Under the pieces are notes generated by a model. The model did not search any database, was not told the DNA's origin, and saw nothing but the letters and a program-made list of their open reading frames with translations. A program made the translations under genes and the position numbers. From Clostridia bacterium (lineage in GTDB: Bacteria > Bacillota > Clostridia > Lachnospirales > Anaerotignaceae): a stretch of DNA of 64,000 nt. Within the stretch, counting starts at the first letter, position 1; the number at the start of each line of letters is the position of its first letter. The stretch spans positions 62,001 through 126,000 of the forward strand of contig JALCQR010000007.1 in NCBI GenBank assembly GCA_022651385.1, given 5' to 3'. Positions 1-9,310 of this stretch are shown piece by piece.

Positions 1-30
1 AAAGTATTTAAAAAAATATCTGTCCAACGG

Positions 31-59
31 TTGACATGAGGCCAAATAATTTGTACCAT
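31..59 (+). promoter_or_regulatory. possible sigma-A promoter of the first ORF
   Basis: A consensus -35 TTGACA lies at 31-36 and a weak -10 TACCAT at 54-59, with a 17-base spacer. A TATTAT at 59-64 is a better box, but its spacing of 22 is wrong. The promoter would serve the ORF starting at 107. Confidence 0.35.
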
Positions 60-106
60 ATTATATAGCAATTGATTACTACAGAGATTTACGGAGGATA
101 CTTATC

Positions 107-412
107 ATGTCATATGCAGAGTCAAAAGATTGTCTTGAAACTTATATCGATGCAAAAAAAGAACTTATGAGGTATTTTAATTGCACTGATGATTTTTATG
201 TAAAGGCAATTGGCAGATGTAAATGGATGATAAAAGACGATGATGATTTTTCTTTTCTTAGATATTGGACTGATGATGAAAAAAGACATGATGCGGTTAT
301 AGTGAAAAAAAATGGCTCACCTATGATATTTAAAGCAGGAAAATATACAATGGTTGTTGCTATAGACTGTGTTAAAATAGCTTTTATATTTGAAAATGAA
401 AATTATAAATAG
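107..412 (+). CDS. hypothetical protein, 101 aa
   Basis: I do not recognise this protein. It starts at an ATG preceded by a good ribosome binding site (GGAGG at 93-97). It is a soluble-looking acidic/basic mixed protein with no signal peptide or membrane segment. An Asp-rich patch (DDDDF) lies near residue 48 and Cys residues near 9, 26, 38 and 88. The C-terminal third is hydrophobic with beta-strand character. It is followed by a strong hairpin, so it is probably a single-gene unit. The codon use fits the neighbouring chromosomal genes. Confidence 0.6.
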   Translation: MSYAESKDCLETYIDAKKELMRYFNCTDDFYVKAIGRCKWMIKDDDDFSFLRYWTDDEKRHDAVIVKKNGSPMIFKAGKYTMVVAIDCVKIAFIFENENYK

Positions 413-450
413 TAACTTGAAAGTTTTATAATCGACATAGCGTTAAAAAA

Positions 451-510
451 TAAAATAAGCTCAAATTCAGTAAAGTATAAAATTATTACTGATTTGAGCT
501 TATTTTATTA
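451..510. terminator. bidirectional terminator hairpin
   Basis: A long stem (about 22 bp with AAAATAAGCTCAAATTCAGTAA as the left arm) closes around 451-510 and is flanked by A-rich and T-rich tracts. It sits between the converging ORF at 107-412 and the DJ-1 gene at 563-1141. Confidence 0.8.
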
Positions 511-562
511 CAAATACCGTTTCCAAAAACACACTTATTTATATTCTATAATAAATTATTTT

Positions 563-1141
563 TTAAATTTCAATTTTAGCTCCGAGAAGTTTTACAAAAT
601 CACGGCAGATAGCAGTATCTCCCGGCCAAGCAGGTGATGTAACAAGGTTTCTGTCAACTACAGTATCTGTTACAGGTACTTCGATGTATTCTCCGCCTGC
701 AAGATTAATGTCAGGGCCTACGGCTGGATATGCTGTTGCCTTGTATCCTTTTAAAACTCCGGCTGCTGTAAGAATCTGAGGACCATGGCATATAGCTGCA
801 ACAGGTTTGTTGTCGGCAAAAAATTCTTTTACTATTTCTATTACGCGAGGATTTAGCCTTATGTACTCAGGAGCACGTCCGCCTGTTAAGAAAAGACCAA
901 CATAGTCTTTTGTATTGACTTTGTCGAAATCGGCTGTAAGGGCAAAATTATGTCCTGTAAGTTCTGTGTAAGTCTGCTTTCCAAGGAAATCATGTACAGC
1001 TGTTGCAACTGTGTCACCGGCTTTTTTATCAGGGCATACACAGTCAACCTGATATCCTAACATTGAAAGAGCCTGGTATGGTACCATTGTTTCATAATCT
1101 TCTGTATAGTCTCCGCAGAGCAATAAGATTTTTTTAACCAT
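563..1141 (-). CDS. DJ-1/PfpI family protein
   Basis: This 192-residue protein belongs to the DJ-1/PfpI superfamily (class I glutamine amidotransferase-like fold). Members act as glyoxalases, proposed deglycases, stress chaperones or intracellular proteases. The nucleophile elbow AICHGPQ, with its conserved Cys near residue 118, is present. The supporting acidic residue lies in the preceding GGRAPEY segment. The length matches the PfpI/YhbO-like branch. The ATG start has an AAGGAGGAAT ribosome site just upstream (about 1144-1155). It is transcribed alone, with a terminator downstream. The substrate cannot be read from the sequence, so a stress-protection role is only an inference from the family. 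Confidence 0.9.
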   Translation of the reverse strand: MVKKILLLCGDYTEDYETMVPYQALSMLGYQVDCVCPDKKAGDTVATAVHDFLGKQTYTELTGHNFALTADFDKVNTKDYVGLFLTGGRAPEYIRLNPRVIEIVKEFFADNKPVAAICHGPQILTAAGVLKGYKATAYPAVGPDINLAGGEYIEVPVTDTVVDRNLVTSPAWPGDTAICRDFVKLLGAKIEI

Positions 1142-1381
1142 TTAAAATTCCTCCTTCAGTATAAACAGAAACATTATAATATTTTATGTATCGCAAACAT
1201 TTTACCACATATTGTCTTAAAACTCAATTAAATAAGTAATATTTTACAGTCCAATAATACAATATAATTTTAAATGTGCCTATTTAAGTGTATAAAAATA
1301 TTCAATTTAAAATGAAGATATCTTACAAGACCTTTTGGAGAATTGACGATAAAATAGGATTCGACTAAGGAGGGGAAATAT

Positions 1382-2233
1382 ATGAAAAAAGAAATACGGA
1401 CAGTTTGCTATGATGAGGAACTTCAAATTGAGACCTATCGCTTTGAAGGTATTGAACAGCCTTTTCCAAACCATTTCCATGAGCATTACGTGATTGGTTT
1501 TATTGAGGAGGGCAAACGATGCCTGTCATGTAAAAATAAGGAATACACAATAAAAAAAGGTGACATTATAGTTTTTAATCCAGGAGATAATCATGCCTGT
1601 GTTCAAAGCAGCAATGAAAAATTAGATTACCGCGGATTTAATATTTCAAAATCAACTATGCTTAATTTGACGGATGAAATAACGGGTAAAAAGGCGCTTC
1701 CTGGTTTTATTGAAAATGTAATACAAGATGATGAGCTGGCATGCTGTCTTAGTTCACTTCACAAAATGGTAATGAGCGGATTAGCTGAATTTGAAAAAGA
1801 GGAAAAATTTATATTGATGATTTCATTGCTTATAAGTAAATATGGCCGCCCATTTGAAAGCTGTATTGCCGAGTGTGGCAATGAAATTGACAGAGCTTGC
1901 AAATTTATTGAAAAACACTACTCAGAACATATATGTATGGACCAAATATGCACATGTGCCGGGCTTAGCAAATCAACGCTCCTTAGGGCCTTTACAAAAT
2001 CAAAGGGTATTACGCCTTATCGCTATCTGCAAACTATTCGCATAAACGAAGCCAAAAAATTGTTGGAGCAGGGAGTTGCTCCTATTGAAGCGGCTATACG
2101 CACAGGTTTTTCAGATCAAAGTCATTTTACAAATTTTTTTAGTACATTTATTGGGTTGTCTCCGGGAGTTTATAGGGAAATCTTTTTTGATTCTAATTTA
2201 AAAGAATCCGAAGGTGATAGAAATGAAAAATGA
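1382..2233 (+). CDS. AraC family transcriptional regulator
   Basis: This 283-residue protein has an N-terminal cupin-like sensor domain (roughly residues 10-140, with HFHEHY as the typical His motif). The C-terminal AraC double helix-turn-helix lies at about 170-272, containing the conserved SxxxLxRxFxxxxGxTPxxY pattern and the final GFSDQSHFTNFF helix. Such two-domain proteins bind a small ligand and regulate a nearby gene. It overlaps the following EamA transporter gene by a few bases, so the transporter is its likely target and the two are probably translationally coupled. The ATG is preceded by AAGGAGGGG. The ligand is unknown. Confidence 0.93.
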   Translation: MKKEIRTVCYDEELQIETYRFEGIEQPFPNHFHEHYVIGFIEEGKRCLSCKNKEYTIKKGDIIVFNPGDNHACVQSSNEKLDYRGFNISKSTMLNLTDEITGKKALPGFIENVIQDDELACCLSSLHKMVMSGLAEFEKEEKFILMISLLISKYGRPFESCIAECGNEIDRACKFIEKHYSEHICMDQICTCAGLSKSTLLRAFTKSKGITPYRYLQTIRINEAKKLLEQGVAPIEAAIRTGFSDQSHFTNFFSTFIGLSPGVYREIFFDSNLKESEGDRNEK

Positions 2234-3140
2234 AAATTCAATTGGGCATTTAGCTGCCTGCATTACAATTTTAATTTGGGGAACTACGTTTATTTCCACT
2301 AAAATCCTTCTTTCAGCATTTAAACCTGTTGAAATTTTGTTTTTCAGGTTTATAATGGGCTTTCTTGCTTTGGCACTCATTAATCCTCATAGTTTAAAAT
2401 TAACAGATAAAAAGCATGAAATAACGTTTGCCATGGCAGGCTTATGCGGAATATGCTTGTATTATTTACTGGAAAACATCGCGCTTACTTATACTTTGGC
2501 GTCTAATGTGGGAGTTATTGTATCTACAGTGCCGTTTTTTACTGCAATTTTAACTCACTTATTTTTTAAAGGTGAAGAAAAACTTAGCATAAATTTTTTT
2601 GCTGGATTTATAACCGCGATGTTTGGAATTTGTTTAATCAGTTTTAATGGCTTTAAACTACAAATTAATATTATTGGAGATATTTTGGCATTTGCCGCGG
2701 CTTTTGTTTGGGCATGCTATTCAGTGCTTACGCGCAAAATAAGCAGCTATGGATACAATGTTTTACTTGCAACCAGACGTGAGATTTTTTATGGCATTTT
2801 ATTTATGATACCGACGTTTTTTATTTTTGATTTTAAGTTGGATTTAATTAGGTTTTCAAATCCCGTTTATCTGTTTAATATTATTTTTCTTGGATTGGGA
2901 GCTTCTGCATTTTGTTTTGTATCTTGGAATTTTGCTGTAAAAATATTAGGAGCTGTGAAGACAAGCGTATATATTTATATGGTGCCGGTGATTACCGTTG
3001 TTACTTCGGCTTTAATTCTTAATGAAAAAATAACAATGTTTTCTTTTTTAGGTACGGTACTTACTATAATTGGATTATTTATTTCTGAGAGCAATTTGAA
3101 AATAAAGAAAAGAGGAAATGAAAATGAATTTACAGAATGA
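2223..3140 (+). CDS. EamA/DMT family permease
   Basis: This is a drug/metabolite-transporter superfamily protein of about 305 residues, with two EamA repeats and about ten hydrophobic segments. The first repeat begins IGHLAACITILIWGTTF and the second near GDILAFAAAFVWACYSV. These proteins export metabolites or amino acids across the cytoplasmic membrane. I prefer the ATG at 2223 over an upstream GTG at 2214, because the AAGG at 2211-2214 is then correctly spaced. The gene overlaps both neighbours (AraC regulator upstream, DUF2000 downstream), indicating a three-gene operon. The substrate is unknown. Confidence 0.88.
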   Translation: MKNENSIGHLAACITILIWGTTFISTKILLSAFKPVEILFFRFIMGFLALALINPHSLKLTDKKHEITFAMAGLCGICLYYLLENIALTYTLASNVGVIVSTVPFFTAILTHLFFKGEEKLSINFFAGFITAMFGICLISFNGFKLQINIIGDILAFAAAFVWACYSVLTRKISSYGYNVLLATRREIFYGILFMIPTFFIFDFKLDLIRFSNPVYLFNIIFLGLGASAFCFVSWNFAVKILGAVKTSVYIYMVPVITVVTSALILNEKITMFSFLGTVLTIIGLFISESNLKIKKRGNENEFTE

Positions 3141-3546
3141 AAAATGTGTTATGGTGATTAACGAAAATCTACCTGTTGGAATTATTGCCAATACAGCAGC
3201 GATAATGGGCATTACGTTAGGAAAAAAGATGCCGGAAGTTGTGGGTGAAAATGTGACCGACCAAAACGGGAATGAGCATTTAGGTATTATTAAATTTCCT
3301 GTTCCTGTCTTAAAGGCAACACCTGAAAATATTAAAAATATTCGTGAAAAACTATATCATCCGGATTTTACAGATTTAACTGTAGTTGATTTTTCAGATT
3401 TGGCACAAGAATGTAAAACATACAATGAATATATTGAAAAAATTGAAAATAAAACTGAAAAAGATTTACAGTATTTTGGATTGGCTATCTGCGGTGAAAA
3501 GAAAAAAATCAACAAACTTACCGGCAGCATGTCTCTATTAAGATAG
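3124..3546 (+). CDS. DUF2000 family protein
   Basis: This protein of about 140 residues matches the DUF2000 family, whose fold resembles peptidyl-tRNA hydrolase. The opening KCVMVINENLPVGIIANTAAIMGITLG and the later HLGIIKFPVPVLK stretch are characteristic. Family function is not established. The start at 3124 is preferred over the ATG at 3118 because AGAGG at 3111-3115 would sit too close to the latter. It overlaps the end of the EamA gene, so it is the last gene of the araC-eamA-DUF2000 operon. It may modify or handle the transported metabolite, but that is inference. Confidence 0.8.
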   Translation: MNLQNEKCVMVINENLPVGIIANTAAIMGITLGKKMPEVVGENVTDQNGNEHLGIIKFPVPVLKATPENIKNIREKLYHPDFTDLTVVDFSDLAQECKTYNEYIEKIENKTEKDLQYFGLAICGEKKKINKLTGSMSLLR

Positions 3547-3574
3547 TCATACATAAAATAACACATACATTAGT

Positions 3575-3640
3575 AAACAGTTTTGAATTGCCGTATACCA
3601 CTGTTTCTTTGGCATACAGCAGACTCAAAACTGTTTTTTT
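3575..3640. terminator. terminator between converging genes
   Basis: A 12-bp perfect stem pairs AAACAGTTTTGA (3575-3586) with TCAAAACTGTTT (3625-3636), followed by a T run. An inner partial stem (GTATACCA/TGGCATAC) is also present. It can end the DUF2000 operon and, from the other strand, sleC. Confidence 0.75.
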
Positions 3641-3648
3641 TGAAATTC

Positions 3649-4893
3649 TCATGTCAGTTCAGATAATTCTTTGACAGCAACATATATATCTGATATTTGA
3701 TACCATGTGGCATAATCTACGCTTCCGGTAACAGGCAGGCCAAATATACTTTGAAATATTCTGACAGCTTCTTGAGTTTGCTCACCATAAACGCCGTCAA
3801 CACGCAATTTCGGTATTTTCGGATAATTGTTTGATATTGCATTTAACTGCTCCTGTATTGTTCTTACATCCTGACCGGTAGAGCCTACGGTAAGTACAAC
3901 TCCTTTATATGATACGGGTACTCCTTCAACTTTATCAGCAGTTTGGTAAAATACATCATATCCATAGTAATTTCTTAGTATGTTTATAGCCGAATATCCC
4001 ACATCTCCGAGATATTTAGAACCCCATTGCTGCAATCCTGTTTCACACACAACACGGCTTCCGTCACAGTATTGTGCAAAAAGAGGCTGGCGTATATTTG
4101 GCCTTGTTATATATGTAGCAAAAATTTCATCAACTACAGCCGATATTTCTTCAAAAATATTTCGGCCGTAATTAAAAGCCTGATCGTAAGCCGTACTGTT
4201 TGTTATAGTAAAATTATAACCTTTTCCTCGATACCACTCTGTATAAACTCTATTTAGAGTTAAAGAAATAATTGCTGTTATATTGGCTCTTAAAGTTTGA
4301 TTCGGCCATGTTGAATATATTTCGCAGCTTGCTACATTTTTTACATAGTCTTTAAACGGTATCCATACATTTTGTGCACTGATGTCAGTCGGTACTCCAA
4401 GATGTACTACTACATACTCAGGTATTACCGGGGCCGGTAAAACAACAAGCCCTGATGATTCCGGAAGCGGTTTTACTTCATCTTCTGGTATTTTTGCCGG
4501 AAATAAGCCCCATAATGTATGGTCTTCAATAAACACATCCTCCGGTGCCTCCTCCGTGGATGTTTTATATGTAAGCCCTATATTTTGAAGAGCTTTGCTT
4601 GTCGGGAGTATTTGAACACCTTCTATATTCGTTGTTTCGAATCCGTCGGCATCAACCGATACACTATACTCTGAATACGGCTTTGGCTGATTGGTTTCCA
4701 AAGAATTATCTAAAGGAGGAGCCGGAAGTTCTATAACAGGAGTTTGGCCTGAAGAATCTGTACGAAGTTCCTCTATAGTATCTCCGGAAACATAATCCGT
4801 TACTTTTACAGTTGCATTATCTATAGGCATACCTTTGTTATTGCCAAAAATGTTAACTTGAAGATAGCCTGTGTCGACATCTGCGTCATTCAT
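3649..4893 (-). CDS. sleC: spore cortex-lytic enzyme SleC
   Basis: This 414-residue protein resembles clostridial SleC, the germination-specific cortex hydrolase. An N-terminal pre-peptide/beta-sandwich segment (residues 1-110, starting GYLQVNIFGNNKGMPIDNATV) precedes a catalytic SpoIID-like region (about 160-310). That region contains the typical AQYCDGSRV and LQQWGSKYLGDVGYSAINILRNYYG segments. A C-terminal peptidoglycan-binding domain follows (about 330-405, VGSTGQDVRTIQEQL and VDGVYGEQTQEAVRIFQ). In known species SleC is made as a zymogen in the spore and activated by a Csp protease. The two Csp genes lie immediately divergent, 64 bp away. The start is supported by AGAGGTGAT upstream. Activation by these neighbours is inferred from the family. 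Confidence 0.85.
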   Translation of the reverse strand: MNDADVDTGYLQVNIFGNNKGMPIDNATVKVTDYVSGDTIEELRTDSSGQTPVIELPAPPLDNSLETNQPKPYSEYSVSVDADGFETTNIEGVQILPTSKALQNIGLTYKTSTEEAPEDVFIEDHTLWGLFPAKIPEDEVKPLPESSGLVVLPAPVIPEYVVVHLGVPTDISAQNVWIPFKDYVKNVASCEIYSTWPNQTLRANITAIISLTLNRVYTEWYRGKGYNFTITNSTAYDQAFNYGRNIFEEISAVVDEIFATYITRPNIRQPLFAQYCDGSRVVCETGLQQWGSKYLGDVGYSAINILRNYYGYDVFYQTADKVEGVPVSYKGVVLTVGSTGQDVRTIQEQLNAISNNYPKIPKLRVDGVYGEQTQEAVRIFQSIFGLPVTGSVDYATWYQISDIYVAVKELSELT

Positions 4894-4957
4894 AAATGCA
4901 TCACCTCTGTAATATATATGTAGAACAAAATTCTTTTATTCCGAGGGGGTAGATATA

Positions 4958-6622
4958 TTGCCGGATTTAGGAACAGGCGTAAATAATAACAATAATTTAA
5001 CTGAACTTATAGTAAAATTTAGCGGCGATATTTCAGGTGTAGCTGATTCCTTAGGCGGATATGCGGAAATTTTGACATGTAACTATGCAGTTGTTACTAT
5101 ACCATATGAAAATATAGACAGGCTTTTTGAATTTAAAGAAATAGAATATTTTGAGCTATCAAAGAGAGTCAGCCGTCTTCTGCTGTTGGAGTTAAACAGC
5201 GCAAGTATATCTTATGTACAGAGTGAAGCGGCCTATGGGCTTTCGGGAAAGGGTGTAATGGTAGGCATAATTGACTCTGGCATTGACTATACACATGAGG
5301 ATTTTCGCAATGAGGACGGTACAACCAGAATTGTTGGAATTTGGGACCAGACAGCAACAGACGGCAATCCGCCTGTAGGATTTAGAAGCGGTGTCGAATA
5401 CAGTGAAAGCCAGATAAATGAAGCTTTGGAAAGCGGCACGCCTTATGAATTTATACCTGAAGTGGATTTATTCAGCCACGGAACTGCGGTTGCCGGTGTT
5501 GCAGCGGGAAACGGAAGGTGCAGCGGAGGAATAGAGCATGGTGTTGCGCCTCAGGCAGCAATTGCAGTTGTAAAAATTGGAAATCCTGAAAATCCAAGAT
5601 TTTCAAAGACAACCGAAATACTAAAAGGAATCAGATACTTAATAGATAAAGCAAGAGAGTATGACATGCCGCTTTCAATAAATATAAGTTATGGTACAAG
5701 TACAGGTTTACATGACGGAAGGTCTCTTTTTGAAAGCTGCATTGATTCAATGTGCGATATATGGAAAACCGTAATATCTGTTGCCACAGGTAATGAAGGA
5801 AGTGCCAGTCATCACTTTTTTACTATACTCCAAAAAAACAAAACGGAATCAATAGAATTTTCGCTTTCGGGAAATATAAACGGTTTTAATATGACTGTAT
5901 TAAAAAACTTTAGCGACGAGGTAAATTTTGAACTTATTGCGCCTAACGGAGATACTACGGGTGTAATTACCGAGAGAAAAAGATTGGAGTCAATGAAAAT
6001 AGGAGGAGTGACCGTTTCGGCATTTTATGATTTGCCTACTGTCATTAACAGCAACCAACAGGTGTTTTTTTTATTTGAAACAGAAGAAAGCACATTCAGT
6101 TCGGGAATATGGGTGCTTAGAGCAATATGCAGAGACATTGTAAGCGGAGAAATTAACATTTGGATGCCGACCGTTGAGGAATTTGGAGATGAAACTCAGT
6201 TTTTAAGACCTACAACAGATATGACCTTCACCATACCGTCTACAGTATTAAATGTTATTTCTGTAGGCGGATACAATTCGTTTATAGGAAGTTTTGCTGA
6301 ATTTTCAGGCTGCGGCAAACCGACATTTAAGCCGGATTTAGTTGCTCCGGCAGTGAATATTTACTCAGCAAGGGCTGGAGGAGGATATGACACATATACC
6401 GGAACAAGTATGGCTGCACCGTTTGTAACAGGTTCAGCTGCATTGATTATGGAATGGGGCATTATTGAGGGAAACGATCCTTTTTTGTATGGACAGAAGG
6501 TTAAAGCATTTTTAACAAGGGGTGCGGAACGCAACTTAAATATCCAATACCCAAACAGCAGGTGGGGATATGGCAAGCTTGATTTAAAAAGCTCAATGGA
6601 TATTATTGATGATAATGTATAA
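4958..6622 (+). CDS. germination subtilase, Csp type (first copy)
   Basis: This 554-residue S8 protease fits the Csp (clostridial germination) group. A propeptide-like N-terminus (1-90) is followed by the subtilase domain with a long insertion (about 280-400). All catalytic residues are visible: Asp106 in IIDSG, His174 in FSHGT, Ser484 in GTSMAAP, and the oxyanion Asn in ATGNEG. It is therefore predicted to be active, like CspB, and its expected substrate is pro-SleC. The start is a TTG at 4958, chosen because GAGGGGG at 4943-4949 is ideally placed. It forms an operon with the second Csp gene, only 14 bases downstream. Assignment to CspA, B or C by letter cannot be made here. Confidence 0.85.
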   Translation: MPDLGTGVNNNNNLTELIVKFSGDISGVADSLGGYAEILTCNYAVVTIPYENIDRLFEFKEIEYFELSKRVSRLLLLELNSASISYVQSEAAYGLSGKGVMVGIIDSGIDYTHEDFRNEDGTTRIVGIWDQTATDGNPPVGFRSGVEYSESQINEALESGTPYEFIPEVDLFSHGTAVAGVAAGNGRCSGGIEHGVAPQAAIAVVKIGNPENPRFSKTTEILKGIRYLIDKAREYDMPLSINISYGTSTGLHDGRSLFESCIDSMCDIWKTVISVATGNEGSASHHFFTILQKNKTESIEFSLSGNINGFNMTVLKNFSDEVNFELIAPNGDTTGVITERKRLESMKIGGVTVSAFYDLPTVINSNQQVFFLFETEESTFSSGIWVLRAICRDIVSGEINIWMPTVEEFGDETQFLRPTTDMTFTIPSTVLNVISVGGYNSFIGSFAEFSGCGKPTFKPDLVAPAVNIYSARAGGGYDTYTGTSMAAPFVTGSAALIMEWGIIEGNDPFLYGQKVKAFLTRGAERNLNIQYPNSRWGYGKLDLKSSMDIIDDNV

Positions 6623-6636
6623 AAGGTGTGATTTAT

Positions 6637-8340
6637 ATGACTGAGGAAGAAAAAATAGCGTTTATTAATTCTCCTGATTCAGTTGATTTTGCAATAAGAA
6701 GAAGCGAGCCATTAGTAAGTGAAATAGAAAGTGACCCTAATACAGTTATAGCAATGACATTGCAAGGCAGATATTCAATTTGTTTTACAAAGACAAGCAA
6801 TGTAGAAAAAATGCAAAAAGCTCTGGGAACGGCTTTTATCAGTTCTGCGGCAAGGGTATTGGGATTGCTTGACAGACCGAGCCTTGAAGCTTCCGGCATA
6901 ATACAAATACAATATGAGCCTTATCTTGCGCTGAGAGGCAGAGGAGTTCTTATAGGATTTGTTGATACCGGTATAGACTATACACTTCCGATTTTCAGAT
7001 ATGAAGACGGCACAAGCAAAATTCAATATATATATGATCAAACAATAGATACTACGCCTCCGCCGGGATTTTATGAGGGAACGGAATACACGAATGAACA
7101 GATAAACCATGCTTTGACATTGGAAAATCCATTTGAAGAAGTACCGTCAAGGGATACGGTAGGTCACGGAACTTTTCTTGCTTCTGTTGCCGCCGGAAGG
7201 AATGTGGAAGAATTTACCGGAGCTGCTCCCGATTCAGAAATAATAGCTGTTAAAGTTAGAAAAGCAAGACCGTTTTATCTTGCACGATATGCTGTGCCGC
7301 CCGAGCAAGAAAACGCTTTTGAGTCGACAGATTATATGGTCGGTGTAGAATATGTATATGAAAAAGCAAGAGAGCTGAATCGTCCTGTTATTATGTGTAT
7401 AGGAGTTGGAACAAATTTCGGCTCTCATGACGGATTCAGTATATTTGAAGAATATTTAAGCGATCTTTCAAATTTAAGAGGTGTATGTATGTGTACTGCC
7501 GCCGGAAATGAGGCACAGGCAAGGCATCACGCACAGGGAGTTGTTCCGGCACAGGGTGAAAGCAGAAACATTGACGTTAGAATTGGAAGTGAAAGCGGGA
7601 GCATATATCTATCAATATGGAACACCGTAGGTGACAAAATGGCTGTTTCGGTTATATCACCGACAGGAGAGGTGATAGGCAGATTTCCTGCAAGGCCGGG
7701 ATTTTCAATTGAAGAAAAACTTGTTCTTGAGCCTTCAACTGTGAGAGTTGAATATTTTTTCCCTGTTGAAGGATCAGGTGACCAGCTTACGGTAGTAAGA
7801 GTATTTGATGCAACCCCAGGCATATGGACCATCGTTGTATACGGAGAAATTATTTTAAGCGGTGCGTTTAACGCATGGCTTCCGCTTACCGGATTTTCAC
7901 AGCCGGGCACGGTACTTTTGGCTTCAGACCCATATACAACAATAACTGTTCCCGGTACTATGTTTGGCTCTATATGCTGCGGTGCATATGATTATACAAC
8001 AGGCAGCCTGTATTCTGAATCATCATGGGGCCCTACACGTTCGCAGGCAATGGCGCCGACATTGGTTGCTCCTGGAGTCAATATACTTGGATTTTATCCT
8101 ACAGGCTACGGCACAATGAGCGGAACAAGCGTTGCAACTGCAATAACGGCCGGAGCATGTGCACTTCTTATGCAATGGGGAGTTGTGGAAGGAAATGACG
8201 TATCGCTTAGTACGTACCAGATAACAGCGTATTTGATACGAGGTTGTGACCGAAATGAGTCTGTATCATATCCAAACACTCAATGGGGATACGGAACGCT
8301 GGATTTGCTGCAGACATTTAAACTAATGAGGCAGTTTTAA
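6637..8340 (+). CDS. germination subtilase, Csp type (second copy)
   Basis: This 567-residue paralogue of the preceding Csp-type S8 subtilase has the same architecture: N-terminal propeptide, catalytic core, central beta insertion and C-terminal core. The triad is complete: Asp110 (FVDTG), His177 (VGHGT) and Ser498 (GTSVA), with Asn in AAGNEA. In Clostridioides difficile, two of the three Csp domains are pseudoproteases that sense germinants. Here neither copy has lost its triad, which resembles Clostridium perfringens more. The ATG at 6637 is preferred over the GTG at 6628 because AAAAGG at 6621-6626 gives proper spacing. A terminator follows. Confidence 0.85.
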   Translation: MTEEEKIAFINSPDSVDFAIRRSEPLVSEIESDPNTVIAMTLQGRYSICFTKTSNVEKMQKALGTAFISSAARVLGLLDRPSLEASGIIQIQYEPYLALRGRGVLIGFVDTGIDYTLPIFRYEDGTSKIQYIYDQTIDTTPPPGFYEGTEYTNEQINHALTLENPFEEVPSRDTVGHGTFLASVAAGRNVEEFTGAAPDSEIIAVKVRKARPFYLARYAVPPEQENAFESTDYMVGVEYVYEKARELNRPVIMCIGVGTNFGSHDGFSIFEEYLSDLSNLRGVCMCTAAGNEAQARHHAQGVVPAQGESRNIDVRIGSESGSIYLSIWNTVGDKMAVSVISPTGEVIGRFPARPGFSIEEKLVLEPSTVRVEYFFPVEGSGDQLTVVRVFDATPGIWTIVVYGEIILSGAFNAWLPLTGFSQPGTVLLASDPYTTITVPGTMFGSICCGAYDYTTGSLYSESSWGPTRSQAMAPTLVAPGVNILGFYPTGYGTMSGTSVATAITAGACALLMQWGVVEGNDVSLSTYQITAYLIRGCDRNESVSYPNTQWGYGTLDLLQTFKLMRQF

Positions 8341-8350
8341 AAAAACAAAA

Positions 8351-8398
8351 AAGGCAGGAAAGACGTTCTTTTCAAAACAGCTTTCCTGTCTTTTTATA
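8351..8398 (+). terminator. terminator after the csp operon
   Basis: The stem AGGCAGGAAAG (8352-8362) pairs with CTTTCCTGTC (8381-8390), followed by TTTTT. It also overlaps the 3' end of the converging DUF1836 gene. Confidence 0.85.
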
Positions 8399-8972
8399 GT
8401 TCGGAATCAATAATTTTTTCCGATATTCTTTTTTCAAGGCTTGAAAATATTGAAAGCCCAAGGACATACAGAATTTTTTGTATTGCCTCATGATTTTTTG
8501 TATTAATCTGTATTTCATTTTTAAAAAATGCATGCCCGTATTCTTCGTTTTCTTTTATTACTTCAATTGCCTTTTTTTGCATTGAAGTAAAATTATCATA
8601 TATGAGCTCAACTAATTTAGAACCGGGATTATGTTCAAGTTCTTCGTTTATAGGAACCATTAAACGGGCAATATCATTTATTGAAAGCATATTTTTAAGA
8701 TGATATATTATTATAAGAAGCATAATATGATTGCGGGTATATTTTTTCTTAATTGGAGCAGGAAAAAGCCTTGCCTTTGCATAGTTATTTATCATTGTTT
8801 TTGTCATTATTTTATCTTTTAGATTACGTTTGTAACCAAAAAGTTTTGTTTCCATAAAAGTTGTAACCTGGTCCATATATAAATCAATATCCGGTATTTC
8901 GGATTTTTCTATTATATGACAGTTATCTTCGCTTTTAATTATTATATCAATTTCATTTTCAGAAACTTCCAT
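8394..8972 (-). CDS. DUF1836 domain protein
   Basis: This 192-residue protein matches the DUF1836 family of Firmicutes. The recognisable part is residues 30-120: IPDIDLYMDQVTTFME, then a MTKTMINNYAKARLFPAP helix-turn-helix-like segment and YTRNHIMLLIIIYHLKNMLSI. The MerR-like core suggests DNA binding, but the family function is unproven. It has its own promoter (9010-9038) and ends within the terminator shared with the csp operon. It is transcribed away from rpsO. Confidence 0.82.
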   Translation of the reverse strand: MEVSENEIDIIIKSEDNCHIIEKSEIPDIDLYMDQVTTFMETKLFGYKRNLKDKIMTKTMINNYAKARLFPAPIKKKYTRNHIMLLIIIYHLKNMLSINDIARLMVPINEELEHNPGSKLVELIYDNFTSMQKKAIEVIKENEEYGHAFFKNEIQINTKNHEAIQKILYVLGLSIFSSLEKRISEKIIDSEL

Positions 8973-9009
8973 CTCTTCACCTCCATACTCAATTTATAAA
9001 TATAACCAT

Positions 9010-9038
9010 ATTATAGAGTAATTGTTACTATGTGTAAA
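9010..9038 (-). promoter_or_regulatory. sigma-A promoter of the DUF1836 gene
   Basis: On the minus strand a -35 TTTACA (9033-9038) and a perfect -10 TATAAT (9010-9015) are separated by exactly 17 bases, about 40 bases upstream of the ATG. Confidence 0.7.
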
Positions 9039-9100
9039 GAACTTTTAATAAAATGTTGAAAACTGTAATATCTTAAAATAATAAAATCAATTTAATTAAT

Positions 9101-9310
9101 GGATTTTTAAATTGATTTTGTGGTATAATAAAGAAAATTTCTTTGACAATATTGAAATTGTCAGGGGTTTTAAGATTTTAAATTAATGCTTGAAAAATGG
9201 AATGATCTGTGATACGATAATTAAGTCGTGTGCCGAGGCTCAGTTTCAGGATTCTCCGATCCAATACTTAGCTTACGGTCAATAAAAATTTTTAAAATGG
9301 AGGACATAAA
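9101..9310 (+). promoter_or_regulatory. rpsO promoter and structured leader
   Basis: A perfect -10 TATAAT at 9124-9129 (weak -35) is followed by an unusually long leader of about 170 bases. The leader holds one clear hairpin (TTGACAAT...ATTGTCAG near 9142-9163) and a G+C-rich segment at about 9225-9262. Leaders of rpsO are often bound by S15 for autoregulation. That role here is inference, since I cannot match a specific class. Confidence 0.45.
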
